A DNA stretch of 64,000 bases from Peromyscus leucopus (Eukaryota; Chordata; Mammalia; Rodentia; Cricetidae), in contig NC_051083.1 of the NCBI RefSeq assembly GCF_004664715.2, positions 114,524,534 to 114,588,533 on the forward strand, in the 5' to 3' direction. Positions 12,001-23,947 of this stretch are shown in pieces. The notes under the pieces were generated by a model. The model was not told the origin of the DNA and ran no database searches. It saw only the letters and a list, made by a program, of their open reading frames with translations. The translations under genes were made by a program, and so were the position numbers. The first letter of the stretch is position 1. Every line of letters begins with the position of its first letter.

Positions 12001-13385
12001 AGCACCAGACTTTACCTAGATCCCAATGTCAAGAGTGGCTCAGTAAAACTCATCACTGGGAGGCCCCCATGGAGCTACTCCAGCACCACTGAAGTCATCA
12101 GCCCAGCACTCTTAAAGGATCCACAACTGCCCTGTGCCAGGTCAGTCTCTCTAAGATCCAGATGAGACTAGTCATAACCACTTTTGTCCCCAAATGTCCA
12201 GGCCTTTTACTTGCCTCAACATTAGCTCAACTATTATGATCAATCCACGTGAATTTATTGAATGGGTAACAGAATTTATTAAGATATGAATTGAGGAAAT
12301 ACATTCACAATTACAGAAGAGAGCAGACAGTAGAAGTCATCCTCTGATCTAACCTGAAGTTAATCCACCTCACAGCCAAGAGCCTGGAGAAGGGGCCTGT
12401 GTTCTTTCTCCAGCTCCTTATCAGAGGTCACAGACCAGGGCACCAAGCACCGCCTCCTTTGGGCCCAGGGTCATGGGTGGAGCAAATACCACTACACTCA
12501 ACAGCTCAGGTATAGGGGAAGTAAATCCTTACCCTGGGCACACACATTAGGCCTGCAGCACTCAGTGAGGTTTCACTCTCCCACTTTCTGTAATAACTTC
12601 TGCGCCCAGAAAGATAGATTTGGGTTCCTATATCTGCTCTAGTAGACCCATCCTAGTTGGCATCAGAGCTTGAACAGCACCCATAGACCCAGGTCTCAGT
12701 GTTAAGCCAATTCCCCTAGACTCAGGATCTTGATTTGACGTGATACATCAAAATACAAATCTTATCCCAATACCTAGCTGGTACTTTCAGAATAAGGATA
12801 AGAATCACCCCAATATCAGGTCAAACTCACATATCTAGGCTTTAGCCTAGGCCTCACAGATAAAGGATAGAGTCTAACCACATGGACTTAGCTTCAAAGA
12901 TCACTCAAATGGCCTTAACTAAATGGTCTACCCCAAGGGTTCCAGGGTGTCAGCCCAATCTCAAAGACCTAGAAATCAAGATCATCTCGATCTGCTGACC
13001 TAGGTACCAAGCAAACCTATGTGAGGATGCCAGAAAGCTTACACATGAATCATACCAGGACCAGAATCTTTGGATTGTTTGATTGGTGAAGGGTGGTCCA
13101 GGACAGTTCAAGTCTGTAAACAGCATAGTAAGCCTATTTTTTGCAAACATATAAACACTACCCCACAGCCGTAGGATAAAAAAAAATCAGGAAACTATGA
13201 CTTTTCTGAAAGAAAGAAAATAAAACTACAGTAACTGACCCTAAAGAAACGAAGTATAGTACATCTGGTGAAGATTTTTAAATAATTGTTTTAAAACAGC
13301 TTTGAAGTATAAAAGAAAACACTAATAAATAATCAAGTCAGTGAAACAACATATAAAACACAAAGATTTAACAACGAGACTAAAA
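12001..13385 (+). mobile_element. Old L1 5' region leading into ORF1-like sequence
   Basis: The last part (about 13180-13385) matches old mammalian L1 around the start of ORF1: 'aaaatcaggaaactatgac', 'agtaactgaccctaaagaaa', 'aaataattgttttaaaacag'. The preceding GC-richer 1.1 kb (12000-13150) is in the position of an L1 5' UTR, which is inferred from order only. Frames are closed. Confidence 0.5.
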
Positions 13386-13389
13386 TTAT

Positions 13390-13965
13390 ATATTTTGCAA
13401 GAACTTGAAGAGAGGCACATCCTTCTCCAGGGTACAGCAAAATGAGTCCACCTGATCCTTCCCTCTACTCTCTGTCCTCAACCCCAAGATACTCTGGGTC
13501 CCACATCAAGTGCCCCAGCCTAGTCTGGCCACCCCTTTCTGCACTACTCTCAGCTCTAGGCTTCTACCAGGAGCCACCCTGCCTGCCCTGACCCACAGGC
13601 CCCTCCCATGCCACATCTAACCTACCCACACAGCAAAATGCTGTACATCCTTCTCCATGGTGTAGCCAAGTGAGTTCACTAGATTCTACCCTCCACATAT
13701 TCTCACCAATAATCATATCTACCCTCAAACTCTATACTTGGACCATGACTCACATCATGTATATCAGCTCAGTACCTGTGCCCACTTGATTTCATTGTTC
13801 CTAAACCATATCTATCCCCAACCAGACCTGCACATCCTCTCCTTCTGGGCTTAGCTGCTCTGCCCATTTCATACACAGAACTAACAAAAGTCCAGTGGCC
13901 AGATCTCACTAAAAAATATAAACAATATGAAAGATGCAGGCAGTAACTTCCCTCTAAAACCATCC
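13390..13965 (+). repeat. Degenerate tandem units, possible L1 5' UTR monomers
   Basis: A related phrase recurs at about 13416 (cacatccttctccagggt), 13647 (tacatccttctccatggt) and 13830 (cacatcctctccttctggg), spacing about 231 then 183 bases. Rodent L1 promoters are often built from monomers of this size, and an ORF1-like piece follows at 14105. The monomer interpretation is inference. Confidence 0.45.
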
Positions 13966-13999
13966 AGTGCTGTAGAAATTTTTGCCAATAAGAATTACC

Positions 14000-14052
14000 T
14001 AGATTATATTTTTGGTTGTGAGCCTAACCTTTAACAGCTTAGCCATCTCTTG
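14000..14052 (-). mobile_element. tRNA-derived SINE head fragment, minus strand
   Basis: 'tttggttgtgagcctaacct' followed by 'taacagcttagccatctct' is the complement of the head also seen forward at 21490-21540 (ggctcagctgttaaaggc). Fragment only. Confidence 0.5.
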
Positions 14053-14104
14053 GGATATAGTGTATGAGAGAAGAATCTATTTTCAGTAATAATTAAAAAA
14101 AACT

Positions 14105-15090
14105 TTAAAAAATGAATTACCTAGATTAACCACAAGAAAAAGAATTAAAAAGAGGAATCACATAATTCATCAAAGAATTCAAGGAGCTCAAAGAAGACAC
14201 AAATAAAGAGCTAAATGAAAGAAGAAATAACCTAAAGAGAAAAAACACCTGAGTGATGCCCAAGAAGACACAAACATAAGGCTGATGGAAATGACAAAAA
14301 AGGAGATAAAGATACTAAAAAATGGAAAGATATCTATGCTCAAGGATTGATAGAATAGTTTGAAAATTATCATTCTACCTAAACCTATTTATAAATTCAA
14401 TGTAATACCAATCAAAATCTTCATCTTACTTTTCAGAGAAATAGGAAAAAAACTATCCTAAAATTTATATGCAACCACAACAGACCCTAGATAGCCAAAA
14501 CTATCCGGAGCAAAAAGAACACTGCTGGAGGGATTATGACTCCAGATGCCAAGATATGTTACCGAGTCACAGTAATAAAAAATGTGGCACTGGCACAAAA
14601 ACAGACATGTAGACCAATGGAACAAAATCAAAGACCTGAGCATGGGTACATAACTTCAGCCACTTACTATTTGCAAAAGATGCTAAAAAAAACATAAGCT
14701 TGAAAAAAGAAAGCATCTTGAACAAATGGTGCTAAGAAAACTGGATGTTCACAGGCAGAAAACTGAAATTAAACCCATATGTATCAACTTGCAAAAAAAC
14801 TAACTCCAAATGGGTCAAAGACAAAATATGAAACCTGAAACACTGAAACTGCTAGGAGAAAACAGGCAGCCCTCCATGATACAGATGTAGGAAAGGACTT
14901 TCTGAATAGGACTCCATTTGCCCAATAATTAAGGCTATTTATGAATGAGATTTCATAAAACTAATAAGCTTCTACACAGCTAAAGAAGCAATCGATTGAA
15001 TAAGGGGAAGCCCAGAATGGGAGAAAATCTTTGCCATCTGGCAGAGGATTAATGCCCAGAATATATAAAGAACTGAAAAAACAAGTTAAA
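14105..15090 (+). pseudogene. L1 ORF1 scrap followed by ORF2 3' part
   Basis: 14160-14330 reads like L1 ORF1 coiled-coil DNA (aaagaattcaaggagctcaa). From about 14335 the text is ORF2: 'caccaatcaaaatcttca'-like sequence, 'gcactggcacaaaaacaga', 'gaacaaatggtgctaagaaa', 'ggagaaaatctttgccatct', 'agaatatataaagaactga'. Most of ORF1 and the endonuclease and RT regions are absent, so this is a deleted copy. It breaks at about 15090 and resumes at 16436. Confidence 0.75.
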
Positions 15091-16435
15091 AAAAAAAAAG
15101 AAAGAAAAAGAAAAATCAATGATCCCTGGAAAAATGGGCCTGAGTGGAGGGAGCCATGTGACTTTTTCAGGGGACAAGGCCTGAAAATAGCACAAACAAG
15201 TTCTCTTTCTGGCAAGGCCATGGAGAATCTGACCCATTTTTTTGGCAAGGCTGATGGATAGTTTGCTGCGTGATTCTGGGCACGACCCCAGGATCATATG
15301 TCCTACCTGCTCTTCTTGCTTTCTTTATACAAATCATATTGTTGGCTGCCTCTAGGTTTATCTTCTTAGAGCTATGGATGAAATGGCTATTGCATTAGGG
15401 AAACTTCCCTCTGATGACTTTCCTCTGGGTGAGCCAGAGGGAATGTTGTTAAAAATATACAGTGGGCCTGATTCAGCTCCTAAAGCCTTTTGATGTTTCA
15501 AGTGTGACCATGAATTCAAGATTCTCAAGAACAGCATGCTGCCTTTCCAATGCACCTTGTGAATTGCCTGAAAGAGTCACAATAATTCATAATATTACAA
15601 ATTTGCATAAATGTTCTGGAGAGAATGATTTTAACCACAAAATCTAGGAGAAATGCAAATAAATAGATAACATCAAGAGTTAAGGGGCACAGTGTAGGAA
15701 GAGGGAATGAAATAGAATCATAGGAATCCACAGTGCCCTCATTTCTAATAGCTGTGCCAATACTGTAGGAAATTGAGAGGAAGAGGACATGAGAGTAAGG
15801 AATAAGGAGTGCCAGCTATTAAGAGTAAACTTTGAAGTTACGCAGTTTACAGGATGATAGGGAAAAACCTCGTATGCCCCCCATAGGAGATAGAGTAGTA
15901 CAGAATGGAGAATGAATTGATTCAGCTTTGGCTGGTGAGTTAATTGGGAAAACATAGATTTGACTAGAAGTAAACATTAACTACTAGAGGCAAAACCCTC
16001 TTTCACTTTGCATGACGCTGTAACCACAAATGCTGCCAAGTGAGCACACTGTTCTACCTGTAGGTGTGCCTAGTTAGAAAAACTTCCTCTGCTGCTTGCA
16101 ACACTGCTTATGCTCCTGACATTAAAGCTATGAATCAAGTAGGTAATGGTTACTGGTGGGAAAGTCGGGACGGGACGGAAGGAGAACGAGGTAAAAGAAC
16201 AAACTGTCAATTATTGTAACCATTATTAGAAACTTAAGGAAACAAATCTGACTGTAAAACTGTTCACTCAAACTATTGAAACCACGTAAATAAAAACGAC
16301 TCAGGCTATCCAGAGCCACTTGTTTGAATCAGGTGGTCATAGTTTCTTCCTTAAGCTGATTTCACACATCTGTTCCAGGTTGTTGGACCCATTTGGAGCA
16401 AGCCTCCCAGCACCTGAGATCTCAAGAGAGCATTC
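15091..16435. other. Unidentified 1.3-kb block inside an L1
   Basis: This block splits L1 ORF2 text that is collinear on both sides. It matches nothing I recognise as L1, SINE or LTR. An open stretch begins at the ATG at about 15373 and runs 39 codons to a stop; other frames are short. Its right edge is A-rich (about 16434-16453) and the left edge is also A-rich (about 15087-15114). It could be a processed pseudogene, part of an endogenous retrovirus or an unlisted repeat. Confidence 0.5.
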
Positions 16436-17224
16436 AAAAAGAAGAAAAAAAAAATGGCTAAAAAAATTCTCAAAAGTGTTGATTGTACCTAGCAGTTATG
16501 GAAACTGAAATCAAAACAACTTCGTGGTTTCACGTTGTCAAGTCAGAATGGCAAAGATTAACAAAACAACCATCAATAAATGGAGAGGATGTGGGGAAAA
16601 GAGAAACCTTATTCACTCTTGGTAGGATTGCAAACTGGACCAGCAACTCTAGAAATTGCTGTGGAGAATCCTCCAAACCCTAAAACTGAATCTCCCATAT
16701 ATCTCACCTTAGCATGGTCCTGAAGGACTTGACATTCTATTCCATGGATACTTGTTCAGCAATGCTCATAGTTGCTCTATTCACAACAGCTAGGAAATAG
16801 GAACAACCTAAATGTCCTTCAAGTGATGAATAGAAAATGAACATATGGCACATATACACTAAGGAATACTATTCAGCTGTAAAGAAAAAGAAATCATGAT
16901 GGATGCAGGTGATGGTTGGAACTAACAAAGATCATATTGAGTGAGGTAACCCAGATGCAGAAGGGCACTTATCATATGTTCTCTCTTACTTGAGGCCGCC
17001 AGCTCCAAATCTTCCCATATGAGTATATAGCCACAGGAATGTAAAAAGGAATGTTGTCTGGTGGAGTGGGAGGCATAGAGGGGCAAATAGCAGGATACAA
17101 CTGGTCTGAAGGGGGAAATGGTAAAATGAGTGACTCTGATTAAGGGAGGTAATACAGAATAAGAATGTAAGAGGCTGAATTGGCAGTAAGGATGTTATAA
17201 GGAATGATTAACTATCTACCTAAC
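16436..17224 (+). pseudogene. L1 ORF2 end and 3' UTR, decayed
   Basis: Resumes the L1 interrupted at 15090: 'aaactgaaatcaaaacaac', 'ggagaggatgtggggaaaa', 'attcacaacagctaggaaat', then a 3' UTR with 'gtggagtgggaggcatagag'. It ends where the duplicated segment begins. Confidence 0.75.
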
Positions 17225-17988
17225 ACCACTGCCCAGTTCAACAGATGGAGCCTGTTTAGCACTGGGTGCTGTTCTAGGTGCTGGTATTAAAGTGCCACAG
17301 AATAGCTTCACAGGCTCATGTAACAAAGAGAGAAGAGTTTCTGATGTGGCAGAGGCTGTTCCTTTTGTTGCTGTTTTTAATCACATAATGAAACAGAAAT
17401 GGCTACAGGCTGTTAGCAGCAGGTGAGATATCAGAAAAGGAGTCACTTCTTCAGGGCTCCCTGATTTCAGCTTCCTTCCTTATTAGTTCCAGCATAATAT
17501 ATCTCAGGCTCCAGTAACAGATATCTTAAAAGTAAAACCAATTTTGTGCCAAGTAAATTGAAAGAAATAAAACACTCTCTGAAGAACCCCAACTACACTT
17601 CCTCTCAGTCCAGATCCCTATTGTTGCTTGATCTACACGCTGGGTTTAGGGTCTTACTTTATCTTCCTTTCATCACTCTAAAGCATTCACAGAGGCAGTG
17701 GAGTAACTAAATTCATCTAATTTTGGAAGAAAGAAACCCCAAAGTAACTTTCTACATAGATTATTCATAGATTTAGAAAATGTGTACTTGGCCCATCTAT
17801 AAACCACACACATGGCTCTTATTGATGGGATCTATCAGTAAGCAAACACAATACGGCTGGCTACCACAAAGCTTACATTTTAAAATGGGATTGCTTAGTT
17901 GAGTTGTTAAAAACTGCCAAAATCATATAACCTAAAGCTAGTCTAAGTAATTAAGAAACCTTCTTTTTTATTGCACTCTCTAGCTTCT
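17225..17988 (+). repeat. Copy 1 of a 765-bp direct duplication
   Basis: Nearly identical to 32920-33684, same orientation, 15.7 kb apart. I counted only about five small differences, for example near 17653, 17663, 17907 and in a T-run near 17962. It is not a repeat family I know. The left edge shares ACCACTGCCCAG with the second copy, where those bases are the end of a B1. No coding potential is visible. Confidence 0.95.
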
Positions 17989-17999
17989 ACCCACTTAGT

Positions 18000-18480
18000 C
18001 CTACTCAGCTATACCACCTATGAACCACAACAATAACCATCATGGCAGAAGGGTGCAGTAGTGGCACACATATCTTGGTAGTAATCAACATGTCTCTAAT
18101 TGGACTTGGATCCACTCAATAAGAGAGAAATAATGCCTGGTTCTAGAAATCTATACAATTACCAGGAGACGGTGAAGTCATGGATCTTAGAGGAGAATCT
18201 AAAAATGCCACATTAAAAAAATTATATTCATCTCAATAGACAGAAGAACATGTATTTGATAAAATTTAATATCCTTTCAAGCTTGGAGGCCAGTGGTGAT
18301 TGACCCCCTCCCTGAAAATCTGTTTTGCTCCTCTTTAGGATTTAAAATACCACCAACAAATCCTGACTGGTTTTAAGGTCTGCTCCACAGAAAGAAATAC
18401 ACACCTTGTACTATAAACATGGCCAAGAACCCATGATTGGGAAGCTCACAGCCCCCAGGAGTGAATCTACTATTATTATT
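18000..18480 (+). mobile_element. Unassigned rodent repeat, two related units around an L1 scrap
   Basis: The phrases at about 18095 (taattggacttggatccac ... gcctggttctagaaatc) and 18363 (tgactggttttaaggtctgc ... ccaagaacccatgattggg) look like related units of one dispersed repeat. 18215-18275 (gtatttgataaaatttaat) is an L1 ORF2 scrap between them. I cannot name the family. Confidence 0.4.
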
Positions 18481-18484
18481 CTGC

Positions 18485-19140
18485 TACAGAAAATATTTCT
18501 CAAAAGAAAACATGTAATTGGCCTACTAACTTATGAAAACAATGTTGAATGTCATCAGTCATCTGGAAAAATGTAAATTAAAATGACAACAAATTATAAC
18601 CTCACACCTGTAATTATACCTAATATCAAAAAAGATGAAATGTATTAGTCAGAATGTGAAAAGATGGGCGTTCTTGCACACTGTTGGTGGTAATGCAAAT
18701 TAGTATAACCATTATGCAAAATAGCATAAAAGTTCCTCAAAAAATAGAATTACTGCATAATGTAGCAACCCCCTATTGTATCTCTATCCAAAGAAAATGA
18801 AATCAACATATTAAATAAGTCCACTGTCATGATCATTGAAGCAGTAGTCACAATGTCCCCAATGTGGAAATAACCTATGTGTCCATAAATGGATGAATGT
18901 GTAAAGGAGATGTAGCAACTATAAAACAATTTAACATCATCTAATGTTCAAAATGAAGGAAATACTAAAATTTATATTAATATGAGTGATCTTAGAGTAC
19001 GTTATAGTAAGGCACATGAAAACAAGTGCTACATGATCTTACACATGCAATCTAAAATGCTAAAGTCACATTAAGCACAGAGTTGAATAATGGCTACCAA
19101 GCCTGGGAGTGGGGTTAGGAGATTGTGTTCAAAGGATGCA
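18485..19140 (+). pseudogene. Old L1 ORF2 3' part, decayed
   Basis: Follows L1 ORF2 text: 'atttctcaaaagaaaacat', 'tgttggtggtaatgcaaatt', 'ccataaatggatgaatgtg', ending with 3' UTR-like 'gtggggttaggagattgtg'. Heavily diverged, older than the Lx-type ends nearby. Confidence 0.7.
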
Positions 19141-19169
19141 TTTTCAGTTAGATAAAGTAGTAAAATGCT

Positions 19170-19500
19170 GAGCTGTGGAACCCAGTCCCAGTGATACACC
19201 TACAACACAACTTCTGCACCTACAGCTCAGGGATCACTGCAGAAGAGGGGACAGAAAGATGAAAAGAGCCAGAGGAACAGAAATTTTGCTGTGACATTGT
19301 GCTGATGATTATGAAGTCTATCCAACATGGCAAGTTTAACAACAATTAACATGTATTAAAGAACAAGACTCCATGAATTTGAAGGAGAACAAGGGAGGAG
19401 GAACAAGGGAGGGATTGCAAGGAGGAAAGGGAAGGAGGAAATGATGTAATTCTACGATAATCTCAAAAAATAAAAAAAAATTCAGTATTTCAAAACAAAA
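19170..19500 (+). mobile_element. Lx-type L1 3' UTR
   Basis: Contains 'ccatgaatttgaaggaga', 'ggaaagggaaggaggaaatg' and 'atctcaaaaaataaaaaaaa', the familiar end of a rodent Lx 3' UTR with its A-rich tail. Confidence 0.7.
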
Positions 19501-20179
19501 CAAAATATCTGTGAATTCTCTTTCCTCCAAAAACAAGGAAATAAAATACTAGCCTATTTGAAAAGTAAGCAAGTTTTCTGGCTTTGTTTCTGGAACACAA
19601 ATCAACAACCTAGGCGCTAGTACTCTATAACAGTATCCCCTCTGAACATACCTCAGTATCCTCATGTCCTCTTTCCTCTGTGATCTACAACATGTCTTCC
19701 TCTCTACATTATGATTTTTTTCTTAGCTTAGGCATTTCAAAAGAACCTATGGGAAATGTTTGTAAATATCAAGGACTTCTGAGATTCATATGGGACTGTA
19801 GCTGTGCACTACAAGCCATTTTATGAGATACTAATGGAATTCCAGAGAACTGATCTGAAACTGGGGAAAATTCTTAACGAAAGTTTGAAGCCATACTTCC
19901 AAATCATTCATCACTGTTTCAAATATCACACAACTTTGAGGTGCACTATATATTAGAGACCACATTACAGAATTTACTCACTTTACATATAAAAAATGCA
20001 GAGGTAAAAATCATATGTCCAAGGTGCAAAATTATCAATAAAGAAATTAACATTGAGACTTCTTAGGATACTATTTTCTTTTAGTTTAAAGGGAATATAC
20101 CGAATTTTTTATTAGTTTCTCTTTTTACATTGAAAAAAATACAAATAATATGAAAGCTAATTTCTTAAACTTGAAAATG
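19501..20179. other. Unique sequence, no gene seen
   Basis: AT-rich, no repeat recognised. Confidence 0.5.
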
Positions 20180-20350
20180 TAAAACATGATTGGGTAAAAC
20201 TGAGCACTAACAAGCCTGATAAACTGTGTTCAATCCCTGGAACCCACAGAGTGGAAGTAGAGAACGATTGCCACAAGTAGTCCTCTAGCCTCTGCACATG
20301 TGGCATGGCACGCAAATACACCAACCAACAAACGATAAAACACAGTACTG
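20180..20350 (+). mobile_element. B2/B3-type SINE, diverged
   Basis: Same body as the element at 714: 'acaagcctgataaactgtg', 'ttcaatccctggaacccac', 'agtcctctagcctctgcaca'. The 5' head is eroded. Confidence 0.7.
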
Positions 20351-20925
20351 TTGTTTCTATGTAGACCTTCCATATGGTAATTTAGTTTTTATTGGGGAGT
20401 AGTATTAGATATTGAACACAGGACACTGCACATGTTCATATTTATATTTTTCTTTAATGGTCTGTTGAAGTTACATTTTTGTTGATCAAAAGTCTTGTCC
20501 TTTGTAACCAACCTCCTGCGTTTATTTTATGAGAAACTGTGTCAATATCACTCTGCTGTCTTACTTCAAATTGCTTCTTTATTATATTTTAACAGGAAGT
20601 ATTGTAGGTTGTATGGGAATTCACTCTCTTTTACACAGCTTTACATTTAAAGGATGAAGGCCAGTTCAACAAACGAAGCAGTAAGTAAAGAGCAGGAAAC
20701 AGTATTTTCAAAGAGTAAGGGATTAATATATAGAGTAGGTAATGTCTTTCATGTAGATAAGAAAAAGGCCAACAACTAAACAGAATAAAAGATAAAAGAT
20801 ATGCTCAGTAAGCACACAGAATAATAATAAACCTCACTAATAAATAGGAAATGCACAGCAGAACACAGTGACTAATTATTCCTTACCCACAACACTGAAA
20901 AGATTTTTCTGTCTTACAATACTGA
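20351..20925. other. Unique sequence, no gene seen
   Basis: No repeat recognised. Confidence 0.5.
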
Positions 20926-21390
20926 TGACTATAGTATATGGAGACCATGAATCCTAATATACTACTTGTGGGAGTATGAAGTAGTACAAGAGCTTGGAGA
21001 GCTAGTAGAATTGAAACTGCACACACCACAACCCAGCAATATTACTTCAAAATTAAAGACACCTCACACACATTCAAGAGACAGTTAAGAACTTCTTATA
21101 ATAGTGAAAAAGAAAACATTGAGAAGCTCTTATTTATCAACTGCAGTATTTTTGTAGTTGTTAAAAATGGAAAAGAATAAGCATGTGATACAGGTAAGTA
21201 TGAAAAATACAATCTTGAAGGAAAAAGGCAAGTTGCTTCATGAGACAGTGAATTACATTTTTGATAACATTAAAACTATGCCTAGATTTATACATATATA
21301 CAAATATATTGAGGGAAAGCTCCACATCATATTCTCTAATTTGAATTTTTATACTGAAATGTTTTATTAAAGAACAGAGAAATGCATTTT
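20926..21390 (+). mobile_element. Possible ancient L1 ORF2 fragment
   Basis: 'gggagtatgaagtagtacaa' followed by 'acacaccacaacccagcaat' and a tract of short A-rich phrases recall the ORF2 C-terminus of an old L1M. Very diverged, so tentative. Confidence 0.35.
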
Positions 21391-21489
21391 CTATACAACT
21401 GTCCATATTACAAAACCACAGACATCATGTCAACCAACCACTTATTCAGTACAAACTTTAGAACTTTGATGTCTTTTAAAAGTACCACA

Positions 21490-21540
21490 AAGGGATGGAT
21501 AAATGGCTCAGCTGTTAAAGGCTAGGCTCTCAACCAAAAA
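21490..21540 (+). mobile_element. tRNA-derived SINE head fragment
   Basis: 'gataaatggctcagctgtta' then 'aaggctaggctctcaacc': the same short SINE head as at 14000-14052, in the opposite orientation. Confidence 0.5.
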
Positions 21541-21544
21541 GACA

Positions 21545-23738
21545 AAAGAAAGTCTCACAGGGATGTGGACATACCTCAAAAGTAATGTGCTTGTCTGGCA
21601 TGAATGAAGACCTACCTATGGTTAATCCCCAAAGAAGTTCCTTCAGCCTACTTGTTCCCACCACACATGCGATTTGTGAGTCCCTTCCTGCAGCTCTGCA
21701 GCCTGAGGTATATTATTTGCGCTGGACCCCCCCCCCCCGCCCCGCCCCGCCCCGGGGGGCGGGTGTCTTCGGGCTTTGCTGGCAAGGACACATTCTTTCC
21801 CTTGATGAAGGGGCCAATGCTGTCGGACCCCCAGGGCGGTCCACGTGCTGCACATAGTTCCAACCCCTACCCCTCCCTTGACGAAGGTGGGGGGTAACTT
21901 GTGCAGATTCAAAGATCCTTCTTGCCTCAGACCACTTGAGATAGGAGCCTTGGATCCAGGTTTGTTATTTTAATTTTTTAGTTTTCTGCAACCATGGGAC
22001 ATGGGGCATATACCAGTAAATCTGGCTGCATAACAGCTTCACGGGAATTTCTGCCAGCAAACAGGCAAATGAAAGAGTTACCTTATCCCCAAGCTTCCTA
22101 CTAAAGCTCTGAATCCTTCTCCCTCCCACTGTGGGCCCCCTGCCATGTGCAACCACTTCTGTCTATCTGACTTCCGCTTTCTGCTTTCTGGCAGTGGGCT
22201 GCTTCTGCTGACTCTCACCCTAACTCACCTTAACTCCTCCCACTCGTTCTCAAGTTCTCAAGCTGCCATGAGAGGCACAGACGGGTTTAAAAGTAGGCTA
22301 GAATCCATGCAAATAAGTTTACAATAATCAGGATGGCTTTTAAGCCAGAGATCAGTTTATAGACTGCCTCCTGGAAAATCTTCCAAAAGCTGTTCTCAAG
22401 CCAGCAGACATCAAAAAAATTCAAGACATGGAGTACAATCCATCTCTTATCCCTCAGACCTGCCCAACATGGGACTAAAACTTAAGCATCTGGAGAACAA
22501 GGCTCCTGACCCCACAGGTGGAAGCTTCATCTGTGGCATTCAAGGTGTACCAGAGAGAGATAGATAAAAAGCCTGAGAACAAAATTGCCAAGTGCTGGTA
22601 CAATGCTGGCTCCCGAAAGCCATTGGGTCCCTGTTTCAAGTGAAGAAAAAAAAGGCCACACAGGCTAGTGAGTGCCGGGTCAGGACATCAATTGAGCCTT
22701 GTTGAAAGTGCCACCTAGAAAGACAACTGGTCAGCTGACTGTCTCCAGGTACCAAGATGACATAGGAACATCAAGCTAAGACCTCCAGCAGACTTAGGCT
22801 TGGCCACAGGCTCACAGGGAACCCAGAACGCATCAGGGAAGCAATCCATTTCTTTCCTTCTGGACACCAGAGCCACTGACCCAGTCCTAGGAGTTTTGGG
22901 GTGTCAACTCTCGTTTCCCTATTGTTGGGGTAGGGAGGCCAGCCTTACTCATTCACCTCACCCGATTTAATTGTACTTTCAGGGTTACTTAATGGGAAAA
23001 GATTTTCCAGCTAAGACAGGAGCTTGCATTTCATTGATCCCTCCATGTGCCTCACCCCAGACCTGTCACAGTGCTTCTCCTCCTCATGCACACAGACAGG
23101 GCCCTGATCTCTGCCTTGTCCCTAATTCCAAAGGAATAAGTTCTCATCCCACAAGCTTTTCTCTTCCCAGTTCCCTCTTCTAATCAACTGTTCATCTAAT
23201 GGTTACAGTATCACCACAGAACTAGAGTCCAGAGATCATCAAATAAGAAACTGTAACAGCTAAAAGGTATTTACACCCCAGACCCAAAAGTGTCTGGGTT
23301 CTACAAAAACAGACTTTAATATAACCATCTATTACTGTTATAAAGCTTAAAACATGTTCCAATCTCTCTGTCTCTCTCATTAGCACTAACCAATACAAGC
23401 AGAGTACTAAACACTACCATGGTCACTGATTTTCTCATGGCTGCTTCTTAATATGTTCAAAATTTCTCCCAAGCTCCAGAAACCAGCTTAAATCCATCTG
23501 GAGAGGTCAGATCTACTTCAGGCTTTTCCTGTCTCACCAGCATCCTGTCAGACACAAAAGCGGCCAGAGTGCCAAGCCAAGAAGGATGGACAGCTCCAGA
23601 GCAGCAGGACAGCCCATTATCCCAAGATGCCTGTCTACTTTGGAAGGCCCCCTTCCTCACCCACCCCCCAAGAGCCAACCGATGCACACAAGTCAGCTGG
23701 AAGCAGTTCTTCCGGGAGAAATGATGCACCTATTCCTA
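21545..23738. other. Unassigned GC-richer region, possibly LTR-element-derived
   Basis: About 2.2 kb of higher GC content than its surroundings, lying just upstream of an LTR-like segment (23948-24235). I see no gag, pol or env motif and no frame over about 100 codons. No matching 5' LTR was found near 21545. The text around 23460-23730 has a retroviral 3'-region feel but no diagnostic residue. It could equally be unique DNA. Confidence 0.35.
21726..21766. repeat. C-run/G-run (CCCCG)n tract
   Basis: A run of about 14 C is followed by three CCCCG-type units and then GGGGGGCGGG. The C-rich part can form an i-motif, with a G-quadruplex on the complement, and the two halves can pair as a hairpin. 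Confidence 0.85.
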
Positions 23739-23754
23739 TTTACTTGCTTTTTTA

Positions 23755-23912
23755 TTTTTTTTTTTGGTTTTTCGAGACAGGGTTTCTCTGTGTAGCTTTG
23801 CGCCTTTCCTGGAACTCACTTGGTAGCCCAGGCTGGCCTGGAACTCACAGAGATCCACCTGGCTCTGCCTCCCGAGTGCTGGGATTAAAGGCATGCGCCA
23901 CCACCGCCCGGC
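23755..23912 (-). mobile_element. Very young B1 SINE, minus strand
   Basis: Full-length B1 read on the minus strand, with intact CpGs (cgagacagggtttctctgtg ... ccaccaccgcccggc). TTTACTTGCTTTTTTA flanks it at 23739-23754 and from 23913. It differs by one base in about 147 from the B1 at 24401. Confidence 0.95.
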
Positions 23913-23947
23913 TTTACTTGCTTTTTTTATAATAAAAAGACTAGAAT

